Shown here one piece after another: positions 33,737-45,812 of a stretch of 64,000 nt of DNA. The stretch's first letter is position 1; each line of letters begins with the position of its first letter. The position numbers and the translations under genes were made by a program. Source of the stretch: Doryteuthis pealeii (taxonomy: Eukaryota > Mollusca > Cephalopoda > Myopsida > Loliginidae); assembly GCA_023376005.1 (NCBI GenBank), contig CM042145.1, positions 92,813,762-92,877,761 on the forward strand, in the 5' to 3' direction. The notes under the pieces are model-generated. The model did no database searches. It was not told where the DNA came from and saw nothing but the letters and a program-made list of their open reading frames with translations.

Positions 33737-33828
33737 TACTAAACCCATATATTTTATTAAAATCAAATTTAAGATCAATATGCAAATTAGCTTTTCCCAT
33801 TCACACTGTGAACCGCTATTTTGTTGTG
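33737..33828. other. Spacer at the fold of palindrome P2
   Basis: About 92 bp between the arms. Flanks read aacattgcattggtatttat on the left and tataaatacaattgcatgtt on the right, which are complementary with small gaps. The fold lies inside a dispersed repeat: a related single copy (cactgtaaaccgctattttg) is at 19600-19850 in non-palindromic form. This shows that the repeat itself is not naturally a 40-kb palindrome centre. Confidence 0.75.
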
Positions 33829-34090
33829 TATATAAATACAATTGCATGTTATTAGTATGTAGATATGGTTAACAGTCTTAATGATGTAAAACAATTTTAC
33901 TAATAATTGAGGTTTAAATAAAAAAATAAAATCATGGAGAATGTGGTGTAAATAACAAAGGGAATTGTGACTTGTATAGTAATATAGTTTCGGTTACATA
34001 GAGACAAGCCCACAATCTCCATTATAATAAGATACATCATTGATATCTAATTATTAAAATTGTTTTATTCTTTTTATTTCTCTTTTCCAG

Positions 34091-34227
34091 ATATCTATGC
34101 AGAAGAGGCGGTCATAGCCCGGTTATCCTACAATGCTTCTGTACGTGCTGAGGAAGCCAGGTTACGAGCCCTTAGCAAACTTAGTCTCAAACAAGTGGCA
34201 AAGATTGCTTTTATATTCTGTATTCTG
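34091..34227 (+). CDS. SLC35F5: SLC35F5 exon E1 (pre-membrane loop and start of a TM helix)
   Basis: 137 bases between ttttccag and gtaagt. It encodes IYAEEAVIARLSYNASVR, then a basic segment ending in LKQVAKIAFIFCIL. The latter corresponds to TATQVAKISFFFCF of human SLC35F5, the entry into the membrane helix that opens the EamA transporter core. It starts with two bases completing a phase-1 codon from E0 and ends in phase 0. The minus-strand mirror at 33344-33480 encodes the same protein. Confidence 0.9.
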
Positions 34228-34287
34228 GTAAGTTTGCATTTAAATCAGTCCACTGAAAATGGATATAACTTACTTCTGGTATTATTT

Positions 34288-34501
34288 GGATTATTTGGAC
34301 TATTATCCTCATCTTTATTGTTATCTATACAATGTTTTGGCTGATGTGCCCTCCAACCTTCTTCAGGTATTTCTTGTCGGACTTGGGAACCTTCTTTTTA
34401 GAAAATGGAACCTTCTTTTCAAACTCGGAACCTTCTTGTCATAATCGTTGTAAACGTTGTACAGATAACAATAAAGATGAGGACAATAGTCTGAATAATC
34501 C
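34288..34501. mobile_element. Fold-back MITE F1 in the SLC35F5 E1-E2 intron
   Basis: About 214 bp, ends ggattatttggactattatc and its complement, core ctccaaccttcttcaggtat. Slightly longer than its mirror at 33049-33241 because of an internal duplication (accttctttttagaaaatgg). Confidence 0.7.
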
Positions 34502-34776
34502 AAATAATACTAATTATCATTTTTCATCTAAAAAATTCAGAGAAATAACTTACTTTAGATCATTCCATCCTAAATATGCTGAGGCATTTGGCTGGAAAAA
34601 AAAAAAGTAATATAGTTTTCGTGTATATATTATGCACCCCTAACTTTTGTGTGTAAAATATCTGAAAAAAAAAAAGTAGTGCATCTTATACATAGATAAT
34701 TACTTAATTAATGTATTATGTATGTAAAGTTTTGAAATGATTTATGTATATTTATTCAAAATGATTTATTTTCCAG

Positions 34777-34946
34777 TGGTTCTTCGGGAACTTTTGCTAC
34801 CAAAAGGCCCTTGATGACACAGAAGCTTCTATTGTGAATGTTTTGTCTTCTACGTCCAGTCTATTTACTCTTGTGGGTGCAGCTATTTATCCAAGTAACA
34901 GTGCAGATAGATTCACTTTGTCCAAATTAGCTGCTGTAATTTTCAG
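34777..34946 (+). CDS. SLC35F5: SLC35F5 exon E2 (EamA core helices)
   Basis: 170 bases, acceptor ttttccag, donor gtaagc. Encodes [20 protein letters not shown] followed by [20 protein letters not shown] and [16 protein letters not shown]. Each block aligns with human SLC35F5 ([50 protein letters not shown]). These are transmembrane segments of the first EamA half. The exon ends in phase 2. A MITE at 34288-34501 lies in the upstream intron. Confidence 0.93.
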
Positions 34947-35009
34947 GTAAGCAAAAAGTTTTATATATCATTGGGTTAATTACAGTTAAATTTATCCATA
35001 GACTGTAGT

Positions 35010-35400
35010 ATTTGGATTATTCGGACTATTGTCCTCATCTTTATTGTTATCTACACAACATTTTGGCCGATGTACACTCCAGCCTTCTTCAGGTGTTACT
35101 TGTCGGACTCGTTAACCTTCTCTTCGAACTTGGGAACCTTCGTGTCGTAATCGGAAGCCTTCACAGAACTTCAAACTGAACCCTTTATTCAATCCACTGG
35201 GGTAGACTGTTCTCATTCTGTTAACCATGACCGGGTACAAGTGTTAAGCTTTGTTAATTATTCTATGTTACTATCGCCTTTGGCTCCCAAGTTCGATAAG
35301 AAGGTTCCCGAGTCTGACAAGTAACACCTGAAGAAGGCCGGACGGCACATTGGTTGAAACGTTGTTTAGATAACAATAAAGATGAGGACAATAGTCTGAT
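35010..35400. mobile_element. Fold-back MITE F1, long compound form (outer copy)
   Basis: Starts ggattattcggactattgtc and ends gatgaggacaatagtctgat. Mirror of 32155-32535. Contains two copies of the cttcttcaggtgttacttgt / complement block. Confidence 0.65.
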
Positions 35401-35499
35401 TAAAACATCTCAAAAATTCATAGAAAATTATCCATTGTCAGACCTTTTTTTTTTTTTTTCTTTTTCTATAAAAATTTTCTGGATTAAATTAAAAACATG

Positions 35500-35725
35500 T
35501 AAAGTCAGCTGAGTGGCCTATTGTCGGTATCAGCCGAACAGCGAGGGAATCTATCTAATGCTAGACCAGGGAGATTGTTTTTTGCTGAGGTGGAGTGCTA
35601 CACTTACTGTGAGCTCCCAGATGCTTTACCACATAGATCAGATTACCTAAAACAGTGTTACTCATGCGCTGAGTTGATGAGGACCGATATCAAACCTGGA
35701 ACTTTGTGATTCCTAGGTGGATGCT
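35500..35725 (-). repeat. tRNA-derived SINE S2 (outer copy)
   Basis: Mirror of 31835-32070. On the minus strand the tRNA-like head is partly lost beyond the cacctaggaatcacaaagtt block. Confidence 0.65.
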
Positions 35726-36008
35726 CCATGAATATAAGACATAATCTGATGGGAGGTAGGCTTATATAAAAAAAAGATAGATTCAACATTCAAACCTATA
35801 TCTTGAAAAAATCTCTCCTCAAAATCATACCATAAAATTTCTTCTAGCAAACTTTATTCAGTATGTACGTTGGAACTATAAAAATGCATGGGAAACTGTT
35901 TTACTATAAAAATGTATAGGGAAGGATTTTACTAGAAGGAATAAATTATTTTACTATAAAAATGCATTGGAAACAGTTTTACTATAAAAATGTATAGGGT
36001 ATTATTTT

Positions 36009-36192
36009 GGTTATTTCCTGTAAGTGTAACATGATCAAAGGGGAACCACTCTTGACTGATAAATTATTTATTCATATATTGATCTACTAGGAAAAAAGAA
36101 GACGGGTTTAGGGTTAGTTTAATGGGAAAATAAATAATTTATCAGTTAAGAGTGGTTCCCCTTTGATCATGTTAGACTTATAGGAAATTACC
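36009..36192. mobile_element. Fold-back MITE inside the 28-bp array (outer copy)
   Basis: Mirror of 31351-31542. Ends ggttatttcctgtaagtgta; flanked on both sides by the tttttatagtaaaac tandem units (35877-36008 and 36193-36312). Confidence 0.78.
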
Positions 36193-36823
36193 ATTATTTT
36201 ACTATGAAAATGTATTCAAAACACTGTTTTACTATAAAAATGCACTGGAAACAGTTTTACTATAAAAATGTATTCAAAACAGTATTTTACTATAAAAATA
36301 CATTGGAAATGAGTAAAAGGCAAAAAGCAGTTATTGTCTTAGAACTTGTGCACAATTTTTCTGTACATGTGATGCTATATTATGCCCTTTCGGCTGTGCC
36401 TAGAATATGCCAACTGTATTCCCTGCAGAGAAGAAAGACACCCCTTCTTCGCCCAGGGGTATCCTGGTTATATGATATTAAACTACATCTGGTTGTGAGG
36501 CTCCATTTCTGCAGATCTGGGGATTGTGGAGTCACTCTTTCCATGCCATTACTCCTAGGTTAACTCTGTCCTGGAGTGTTAGTACCTGTTTGGGTTCCAT
36601 CTATAGGTCAAATAGATCTGTTTGAAAATTATTAGTATTAATTAGGAATACTTAAAAACATGTGCAAATTATTAGTATTGGATAGAAATACTTGAAACCT
36701 TATAATTGCTTGAAATATATATATATATATTTTTTTTTAATCAAAAAATGCGCTGTCAGTATTAAAAATAAAATGAATTTACTGATGAGATGTAAATGTC
36801 AAAATACGGTCTGTTGTTGACTG

Positions 36824-36825
<2 letters not shown>

Positions 36826-36890
<65 letters not shown>

Positions 36891-36894
36891 ATAA
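36826..36894. repeat. (TA)n tract at the site of the missing hairpin
   Basis: About 33 TA units. In the inner arm this place holds TA tracts plus the 207-bp hairpin element. It could be a true empty site or a collapse during assembly. Confidence 0.85.
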
Positions 36895-37434
36895 AATGAA
36901 AGCTTTCTATAAGTAAATACTCAAAATTGTCATTGTAAGGGAGGTAACTACTGATAAAAAAATTTACTTCTAAAATTCAACTGAAATTTTATTCCTCAGC
37001 CCATTCACCCCCCCTCCACCTTTTTTTTCCCCCGTTCACTTCAGAACTTGGGCTTTCTCTAATATCTGTAAAACATAGAGTAGTGAACCTTATCCTGCAG
37101 TGCTGGCCCATGATGTTTTGATAGAGGATTTAAATTTGGTTTTCCTTCTAGACTGGTTGCCTTTCCACAACTTGGCAACCCTGTCTGTCCTACTATTTAC
37201 TTATGGCTGGGGGAAGAAGTGATGGATTCATGTATCTCAAGAGCATTTGTGTGAAGTAAAAATGAAGCTTGGCTCACCACTTCCATTGTTCTCAACAATG
37301 GCCAATATGGCACCTGTTCCTTCATCGTTTTATCAGGGATGGATTATAACTATACTTGGAAATAGCTGTTTTCCCAAAAGGAAGTATAATAGGGATCTTG
37401 TAAAATTATCTATTATCGTATTATGATGCAATTA

Positions 37435-37705
37435 CCCAACCCCTCCGCTATGGGCAGGATGTGACAAGGTCCATTTTATTACAGCTGGTTTGAATTTAGA
37501 ATTTTTCTTCTTCTAAACTGGTTGCCTGAGCAAGGCTAAAGAACCCAGCCTGTCCAACTATTTACCCATAGCTGGGGAGGAGGAGAGATGGATTCATATC
37601 TTTCCCTAGGGCATAAGCATAAAGTAAAACACAAACAGCTTCAACCAGTATTTGAACTCTGGTCGCCAATTCCATTTTCTATGACAATAACTGTTACTTG
37701 AGGTG
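37435..37705 (-). repeat. tRNA-derived SINE S1 (outer copy)
   Basis: Mirror of 28905-29195, same ccccagc subfamily. A second partial copy follows on the left at 37115-37310. Confidence 0.65.
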
Positions 37706-37839
37706 TGCATTAGTAGCTATTTTTGAATCAAAAGCAAAACTAAACTGATATTCACCCATTGTAAAATGAATATATGGCTTTATGAGCTTGGTTGGCTAAA
37801 GGACAGTTCAGGAAGAGTGCTCTTAATTGGCAGGACCAA

Positions 37840-38275
37840 ACAAATGTGATTACGGTCAGGTCATGGTGAAAGCTCTGGTTCCCGCTAGATTACTGAAGTT
37901 AAGCAGCGATGAGCTTGTTCAATAATTAATTGGGGGACCAATTAGGCAACAGCATATACTATAAGCAATCAGAGTCCTTTGTTTATTAAGAATAAGTTGA
38001 TTTGGCTTTAAATGGCCCGAAAGAGTTGATATGCCGTAAAACAAAACAATATAATTTCTTGGACTCAAAGGATTATGGTCAAGTTATGCTGAAAGCACCA
38101 GTTCCTGTTAGATCTCAGAAGTTAAGCAGTGATGAGCCTGTTCAATACTTAATTTGGGGACCACAGCAGGTACTGTAAGAAACATGAGTACTTTATTTAT
38201 CAAAATGACTTGATTCAGCATTAAATAACTCAAAAAGGGTTGATATGCCACAAAACAAAAACAACCAACCAACCA
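37840..38275 (+). repeat. Two tandem 5S-rRNA-derived SINE copies (outer, uninterrupted)
   Basis: Each has a 5S-like segment (gaagttaagcagcgatgagc or gaagttaagcagtgatgagc with ttcaatacttaatttgggga) and a tail ttgatttggctttaaatggc / gttgatatgccgtaaaacaa. The first copy is the empty site of the solo LTR found in the inner arm. Confidence 0.7.
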
Positions 38276-38895
38276 ACCAAAAAGAAGTATAATGAGGATC
38301 TTTAAATTTAAAAATCAATTGCACACACTATAAAGTCAAGGTGTTTCCTTCTACTCAAGAAATTCTGTTAGACAAGCATCATTTGTTAAAAATGTCTTTT
38401 GGGATCTTCTCTGACCTTCACCTGTTTTGGGTATGACGTTAAAATTTTACCTCATGGTGAAGTTCCAGTTCTGGAGCTTCATGGATTATAGAGTACCCTT
38501 TCATTACCATTACTCCCAGGTGCACTCTGACCCAGAGTGGTAGTACCTGTTAGAGTCACCTCTATCAAAACATGTGTTTTTAAAAAAATGAACATCTGGC
38601 AAGAATGAATAAAACAAAAATCTCTTTGACATAAAATAACTCATGGGTTGACATGCCATAAATCTAACCAACCTTATAAAAAAATTTACGCCTCTCCTCC
38701 TTTCTCTAAAAAAATTCAGTTTCAAATAAGATTAGCCTAATTTGCATAAAATTTAAAGAGATTAAAAGTAGGTGTTTTTTTTGTTTTTTTTGTTTTTTTT
38801 ACAGATTGGATGCACACGAATATAATCAGATCAAAATCCAGTAATAGATTATTTTGGATGTTGTTTATTCAACAAAAAAAAACACACTCTCTCTT

Positions 38896-38902
<7 letters not shown>

Positions 38903-38939
<37 letters not shown>

Positions 38940-38945
38940 ACACAC
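38903..38945. repeat. (CA)n microsatellite
   Basis: About 20 CA units with one TA interruption. Mirror (GT)n at 27102-27131 is shorter. Confidence 0.92.
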
Positions 38946-39254
38946 TTTTATAATTTAAAACTATAGTTTCAGTGTAGGCTTATATTTACACATTTAGAAG
39001 ATTAATTTTATATATACAAAGTGTGTCAAAAAAGTATTAAGATTTTTTTTGTACTTTATGACACACCTTGAATTTTGAAAAAAAACTAACATTCCATTCA
39101 TTCTTCATTTCTATCTTGGTAAATACAGCTTTAAACTTGGTACTTTTTGACACACCTTGTATTCTGAAAAAAATTAATGAATGGAACTTTTTTTTTTTTC
39201 AGAATACAAGGTGTCAAAAAAATCAAAAAATCTCAATACTTTTTTGACACACCT

Positions 39255-39545
39255 TGTATATTTACCAACCCCTCCACACAAGCAGGATGTGACACAAAGT
39301 CAATTTCTTAAGTAGTGTTTAACAGATTTGAATTTAGAGTTTTCCTTTTCCATGACTGGTTGCCTAAGTTTAAAGAGCCCAATCTACCCTACTATTTACC
39401 CATAGCTGGAGGGAGAATAGTTGATTCATATCTTTTCCAAGGGTATTAGCAATATGTGTAATGCAAACAGTCTCATCCAGGATTTGAACTTTTTTTTTTG
39501 TGTCCATTTTTTATGACGGTAACCATTACACCACATGCGTATCCA
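39255..39545 (-). repeat. tRNA-derived SINE S1 (outer copy)
   Basis: Mirror of 26495-26785. Minus strand catgtggtgtaatggttacc and ttcaaatcctggatgagact readable. Confidence 0.72.
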
Positions 39546-39754
39546 TAGATTAATTTTATGTCTTTGGGATAAGCAAAGCAGTAAAAAAGTGAAAATTATT
39601 TACAAATGGGAGTTACCTCCCTTGATACAAATTATTGATGAAGTCTATGTATGTCTGTTCATATAAGATTAAATTTTCTTTTCTTGTTTCATTGGACTTT
39701 CTACAGCACACAATACTATTCTTCAGTCTCTATTATGAAATTTATTAAAAACAA

Positions 39755-40315
39755 GTAGCTAAAAGAAACGCCATCCAGGCGGTGTAAAAATAAATATTTG
39801 AAAAATTTTTGCCTGATGGGGATGGGAAAATTAAACAAATAAAATAAAACGTTTAATATCTTTAAAAAAAAAATTAATTAATCACTTTAAAAGCATAATA
39901 TTCACACCACTCCACAGAGATATTTGTTTTGTTTTACGAGGGACCTCCAAAACGATTCTAAAAAATTCTGATTTAATTATTCAGGCTCTTATTTTGAGAA
40001 AAATTTAAAATCGTACAAGTAAAATATATTTTGTTCAGATTTCATAGAATTAATTAAGAGTAAAAAAAATTAATAAAATTTCCCTAATATATTTTAGGAA
40101 AATTTATTTTAAATATAAATTCATCTAAAGGTGAATAAGTATCAAAATTTTCATGAAAATTTGATGATTGATTTTTCATAGAATTTTAAAATTCTTATGT
40201 AGTAATGATACTGACTATAAATTAAATACTCATTGATAAACCTACTTAATGACTGTGACGTAAGCAGTGACGTAGTTTTGGTTATAGACAAATAGAGACT
40301 GAATCTCTATTATTA
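39755..40315 (-). repeat. Dispersed repeat R-C (outer copy)
   Basis: Mirror of 25680-26290. Retains ggcggtgtaaaa at its left end and gagactgaatctctatta at its right. Confidence 0.58.
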
Positions 40316-40529
40316 ATGGATGTGTGCCTGTATTTGGATTTAGATTTCTACTTCTGCTATGCACTATAAACTTTAGTGAGTACTAGTGATAGTTGTATAT
40401 AGATTTAGTATGTTGAAAAGTGAGTAAGAGTGAAAAATAAGAAACTGAAGATGAGTTATTGATATTTGGTAAAAGGTTCCAACACTGAGGGTTTTGATTG
40501 ATAGATCTCTTATATTGAAATAATTCTGG

Positions 40530-40810
40530 GAAGCGCGTGGTGTAATGGTTAAAGTCATGGGAAATGGACTCGTCGCCCCGAGTTCAAATCCTGGACATGG
40601 TAATTGCATTTCACTTAGCGCTAATACCCTTGGGAAAGGTATGAATCCTACTCTCCCTCCAGCTATGGGTAAATAGCAGGGCAGACTGGGCTCTTTAACC
40701 ATGGCTAGGTAACCAGTCTAGAAGGAAAACTCTGAATCCAAACCTGTTAAACTCCGCTTAAGAAATTGACCTTGTGTCACATTCTGCTCGTGCAGAGGAG
40801 TTGGTAAATA
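40530..40810 (+). repeat. tRNA-derived SINE S1, best-preserved head
   Basis: Plus strand gaagcgcgtggtgtaatggt taaagtc (A box) and gccccgagttcaaatcctgg (B box) about 50 bases apart, then the S1 body to cctgttaaactccgcttaag and gaccttgtgtcacattctgc. Ends about 75 bp before the E3 acceptor. Confidence 0.78.
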
Positions 40811-40885
40811 TATATATTGAAATAATTGTTTATAATTTTTGGTTTATAATATTTATGTTTTTTTTTGTTTTTTTTTATCTTGAAG

Positions 40886-41052
40886 TATTTGTGGGATAAC
40901 CTTGGTGAGTTTCACAGACAGCAAGTTTGAAAAGGGCATTCCCGCTGGCAGCCTGTGGGCCATAGGTGGTTCCTTACTCTATGCTGCGTATTTGGTTGTG
41001 TTAAAAAGGAAGGCAGATCATGAAGACAAACTTGACCTGCCAATGTTTTTTG
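40886..41052 (+). CDS. SLC35F5: SLC35F5 exon E3
   Basis: 167 bases with acceptor tcttgaag and donor gtaagt. Encodes SICGITLVSFTDSKFEKGIP, then AGSLWAIGGSLLYAAYLVVL and KRKADHEDKLDLPMFF. The tail matches the highly conserved IKRKVDREDKLDIPMFF of vertebrate SLC35F5, a charged cytosolic loop between membrane helices. It enters in phase 2 and leaves in phase 1, consistent with both neighbours. The 5.9-kb intron before it holds 5S-type SINEs, tRNA-type SINEs and a fold-back MITE inside a short tandem array. Confidence 0.93.
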
Positions 41053-41569
41053 GTAAGTAAATCTATATCTTGACTTTATTTTGATAAATTTTGAGAGGAT
41101 GAATATATAATGATGAAAGTATTGTGTACAGTGCTCAGGTACATTGTTTTTGTTGTTACCTTTCTGTCCACTAAGGACGATGACATAGTGTCCAAAAAAT
41201 AAATATATAAATAAATAAAAAATTATCTGCACAAGTGGTTGTGCAGGCCTATCCCTGAGTGACAGCTATTGAAGTCAGTCAGTCAGTATACTGTTGGTTT
41301 GGACAACAGCAACTGGTTAAGCACAACTGACCTAGTGCTGAAGACAGCTGGTACTTATGGAACTCAAGAATAGCCCATTCATGTATTAGGGTGATTCCAT
41401 TCCTTGAGTCCTGAGTGGCTGCTTGGTTTCTATGATGTTATGAGGCTTCATAAATACCCTGGCATTCTGCAGTAGGATTGCAACAAGATTAGATCTGTAT
41501 TTAGTTATGGCTACTTGTTGCTTTGTCTTACCAATTCAATGGTAACTGGAACTATGATTATTCTACAAC

Positions 41570-41840
41570 AGTCTTTGGTGCACTGACTGCACACAAACTG
41601 TGATGCTTTCTAGGGCTGCTGTTTTTTCTCCCTCTTTCTGGCTCTTTTTGCTGTCAAGGCAACTCTCTTCTCCACCTCACTCCTCTTCATGCTTTGCTTA
41701 ATGTTAAGATGCCAGGCTGCTCGATTTTCTGGATCTACCTCCCATGTGTTGGTGTTAATGTGGCATATCCTCATGTCTCTCCTGCTGGCATCTTTAAAGT
41801 GTAGGCGTGGTCTACATTACAACTCATTAAAGGGACATCT
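41570..41840 (-). mobile_element. RTE-like C-terminal fragment (outer copy)
   Basis: Mirror of 24190-24475. Same HINTNTWEVDPENRAAWHL type segment on the minus strand; no catalytic motif. Confidence 0.6.
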
Positions 41841-42066
41841 GTAGTACATAGAATAATGTACAAATGTCAGGAAAATGAAAAGAGTATGAGTTATGATATA
41901 CATGTATGTGTGTGTGTGGGTTTGTATGGAGGGTGGATATCAGGTATAGTGTTGGTGAACTACAGGAAGCATGGAGGTTTAGAAGTAATATTTCCCTTTG
42001 AAGTTAATATTGCTGTCTGTCTGTGGATTTACATATCTACTTCTGTAATGTTAATCTAATTATTAA

Positions 42067-42105
<39 letters not shown>

Positions 42106-42340
42106 GAGATTGAACTCGCAATCTCCTGATCGTGAGTGGTGGGATTGTATTGAAAAAATGTGTTTGAAAAAAAATTGATTTTGAAAAAAGAAAAAATTGA
42201 ATACCCAACAAGAATGAATAAAGCAAAATATCTTCAGCATGAAATAACCCGACAAGGGTTATCATGCTGTAAAATCCAACCAGTCAGTCAAATCTTCCAT
42301 TTCTTTTAATATTTTTCCCTTTGATTTTCTTCTATTTCAG

Positions 42341-42500
42341 GTTTTGTTGGTTTTTTCAACACATTGTTCCTTTGGCCAGGATTTTTTCTACTTCATTACA
42401 GTAAGCAGGAAGTCTTTGAATGGCCAACTGATCATCAATGGATGTTTATAGCCATTAATGGTATGATAGGAACAGTTTTATCAGAAATGCTCTGGTTATG
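42341..42500 (+). CDS. SLC35F5: SLC35F5 exon E4
   Basis: 160 bases between tatttcag and gtaagt. Encodes [20 protein letters not shown], a cytosolic or luminal stretch with EWPTDHQW, and [16 protein letters not shown]. Human SLC35F5 has [20 protein letters not shown] and INGLIGTVLSEFLWLW at the same place. This places the exon in the second EamA half, with two transmembrane helices. Codon phase closes from E3 (G plus GT) and into E5 (TG plus G). Confidence 0.94.
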
Positions 42501-42599
42501 GTAAGTCTAATTTACTTGTCTTTTAGACCTTCAAGAAAAAAAATGAATGAAATTCTTCTTTCAAGACCTCACTCAATACTCCCATTTTCCCTTATATGT

Positions 42600-42770
42600 G
42601 TGTACGGGGACCTCCAGCTATGGATAAACAGTAGGGCAGACTGGGCGCTTTAACCTTGGTAAGGCAACCGGTCTAGGAGAAGGAAAACTCTGAATTCAAA
42701 CCTGTTGAACTCCGCTTAAGAAATTGACCTTGTGTCACATCCTGCTCGGGCGGAGGGGTTAGTAAATATA
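42600..42770 (+). repeat. Partial SINE S1 (outer copy)
   Basis: Body and tail only: agactgggcgctttaacctt, aaacctgttgaactccgctt, ttgtgtcacatcctgctcgg. Mirror of 23310-23430. Confidence 0.62.
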
Positions 42771-43061
42771 TATGTGTGTACTGAAACATGAGTATGAGGA
42801 ATTTTCTTAGCCAGTACTTTATTTATTCATTTATTTATTTTTATTTTTTAATGACGACAAAAATCACTACATTACTTTCCCGAACTCTATAATCAACCCA
42901 CATACACCTAATAACTACAGCATACACACTTACACAAAACATAGAAAGCTGGTGAACAAAAAACACAAAAAACACAAACAAAACAAAAACACAACCTATC
43001 ATTTTAGCACACAAAAAATTATTTTATAATTTATTTATAATATCAAACTTTTGAGACACAC

Positions 43062-43862
43062 ATGGGTAAAGTGTGCAATAAAACTGGGTTATGTTCTGCA
43101 TTAAAACATTGCCCAGAAAATCACGTATGTCATCTCTGTTTAAAAGCAGAGAATTCCTTCAAGAATAGATGGGTCGTATGTGTTAAATGTCAAGGTTCTG
43201 TTTGCCTCCAATGTGCCACAAACATTCGAAAGATCCCAGGGCAGAAAAAGGGACACCATATTTTAATGGTGGATGGACACTGGGAAATGGTCCAACTACC
43301 AAACTGAGAATTCCAGTGTGTAGCCTGTGTGTCTGTCCCTACGACAGCTTCTAATCAACAACCAACACCTGTGCCTTCCTCTACCATCCCTGTCAAAGAG
43401 GAAGAAGAAATACAAAAATTGGCAAAGACTGCTACTACATTGGCTGATGGGGACCGCCAACAACAACAGATATCTACCCCCATCATTACCATTCCTGTAG
43501 AAGAAAAGGAAACAAAATTGACCACTACCATGGAATTCAGGAAAATACAACAAATGATTTCTGACTTAAAGCAGGAAATAGCAGAAATCAGAGTGACTGC
43601 TCATGTAGATCTTCATAAGGGGTGCTCTCCGACTTGGTCAACCAGGTCCGAAACCCAGGTTGATCAGGCTGACCTTTTCAAACTCGTCAAAGGCACATTC
43701 GTACCCCCTAGCCTCAGAAAAAGTTAGACAGGAGAAGTGGATTGCCTTCCGAACATGCCCCAGTCTTTCACAGGAAGTACACCAAAAGCTACACACTGCA
43801 GCCTCCTTAAACCACGATTCAGCACATCATAAAAGCTTCAGCCTGCGTAATGATGGGCAAAT
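43062..43862 (+). mobile_element. 5' part of CR1-like retrotransposon, truncated by deletion
   Basis: Zinc-finger frame at 43062-43307 (CHLCLKAENSF, CVKCQGSVCLQC), then the linker frame at 43329-43727, then the start of the next domain, ending abruptly at CAAAT 43858-43862, where mariner sequence of the opposite strand begins. Compared with 22970-22126 the differences are mostly transitions (for example GTCGAGGGC versus GTCAAAGGC), so this is genuine sequence divergence rather than read noise. Confidence 0.82.
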
Positions 43863-44936
43863 ATCTTTCCCTGGAGCATTTTTTGAGGTCTATAAACAGC
43901 CAGTAGTCACTGGGGGCCAGATCTGGAGCATAAAATGGGTGTGGAAGAAATTCGAAGTGAAATTCATGTAGTTTTGCCATTGTTGCAATCGACTTTTGAC
44001 ATGGTCCATTTTCTTGGTAAAAGAGCATTTTTTTCTTCTTCATTTGTGGCTGTTTTTGGCGATTTCTTCCTTCAAACACACCAATAATGCTATATAATAT
44101 TCGCTATTGATGTTTCTTCCTTTTTCAAGGTAATCAATGAACAAAATACCTAGCGCCTCCCAAAATACGGAGGCCAAAACCTTGCCTGCTGATGTTTGTG
44201 TCTTTGGTCACTTTGGACGGCTTTCACCTACTACTGTCCACTCAGCTGACTGCCAATTTGACTCTGGGGTGAGGTAGTGGATCCATGTTTCATCCATTGT
44301 CACATATTTAGGCAAAAACTCCTTTTTGTTGTGTTGAAACAGTTGCAAACAACGCTCTGAATCATCAACGCATTGTTGTTTTTGATCGAATGTGAGCAAA
44401 CGCGGCACCCACTTTGAACACAGCTTTCTCATTGACAAATATTCATAGAAAATGATGAATACACTGCCTTCTGATATCTTCAACTCCTCTGCTATCTCAC
44501 ACAACTTCAATTTACGATCGCCTAAAACAAGTTTGTGGAGTTTTTTGGTGTTTTCCAGGACAACTGCTGAATTTGTGCGACCTGAGTGTTCAGCATCATT
44601 TCAACCACGTTTAAAGTCAGGATACCACCTCTTAACCATTGTTTCTGATTGAGCAGAGTCCGAATATAACTCATCAAGCCATTGCTTTGCTTGAACAGTA
44701 TTTTTTCCCATCAGAAAACAATGCTTTATAAACACACGAAATTCAGATTTTTCCATTGTTTTCAAAATTTGCAACAGTAGCTTCACTTAAATAACTGTAA
44801 TTTGTAAAGTAATAATCCGATTTGGCTCAAATTTTGACACATGCCATTTGAAGGCTAGTACTTTATAGAAATCATATGGATTTTTTATTAGTGGCACCAT
44901 CTATATGTCAGGCCCTGGACTTATTGAGTGATGTGT
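43858..44936 (-). mobile_element. Mariner transposon truncated at its 3' end
   Basis: Starts at the TA-flanked inverted terminus at 44931-44936 and reads leftwards. N-terminal region MEKSEF at 44755, KRWYPDFKRG, ISEGSVFI. The first catalytic Asp is intact here (MDETWIH), the second is Glu (QENGPC) and the third is intact (APSDYW). The element stops 12 residues later at the deletion join. Non-functional. Confidence 0.86.
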
Positions 44937-45812
44937 TATATATAAATTTTTAATGTGGTATATCTTTTATTGTTTTATCTTGGCAACTCTAGGTCATTAA
45001 TGTTTCTGGGCTCATTACAGTCTTTAACAAATTATACTATTCATATAACAGATAATAAATAAATTTGCTGATATGTTGTTTTTTTTAATAAATAATATGT
45101 GTATCTGTCTATATGTCTATGTGTTAGTGTGTATCTCTCTGTCCGTGAATCTTTATTTTAATTTATTGGTATGTTTATATTTCCTCAACATAACCCATCC
45201 CTTTCCTCACCCTAAAAACACCCTAGTTGACGACAAGTTAAGGCTCACACTTTCTTTGATTTTCACCTACTTGTGTCAAGCTAACGTACAAATGAAATTG
45301 AGGTCGGGGAGAATTTAATTGGCCTTTTTTCAATTGATATATTTTGCTAAAAACCCTTTACAGTATGGAAGAGATTATTTAAAATGGATATTTGAAAACA
45401 ATAAATTGAAAAACAAATCTGTTCTTTAAAAAATAGGGCATACAAGACATTAGAAATTTTCAAAAGATTATCTATGAAATCAAAGCAAAAATATATTATT
45501 GCCTAAATATGTCTCCAGCTTGGTAGGGCTCCAACCTTCCGAGTTCGACTAGATATGTTAATTTTATTTCATTCCTTTTTTTTACTTTTTTTCTTTTTTT
45601 TTCCTTCTTCTTTCTTATGAACAATATCAATGAAATTTATTTTGGTCAATATTTTGAGGCACAGAGTTACAATGATTAATTTTGGATCCAATTGAAATTA
45701 AGTATGAAAATAATTCATTATGTTACGAATTTTGTGGCCATTTTTAGGCTTCAAGTGAGGGCACTTTACAGTGGAGATCCCTTGTGATAAGCACAATTTT
45801 TAGTGAAGAAAC

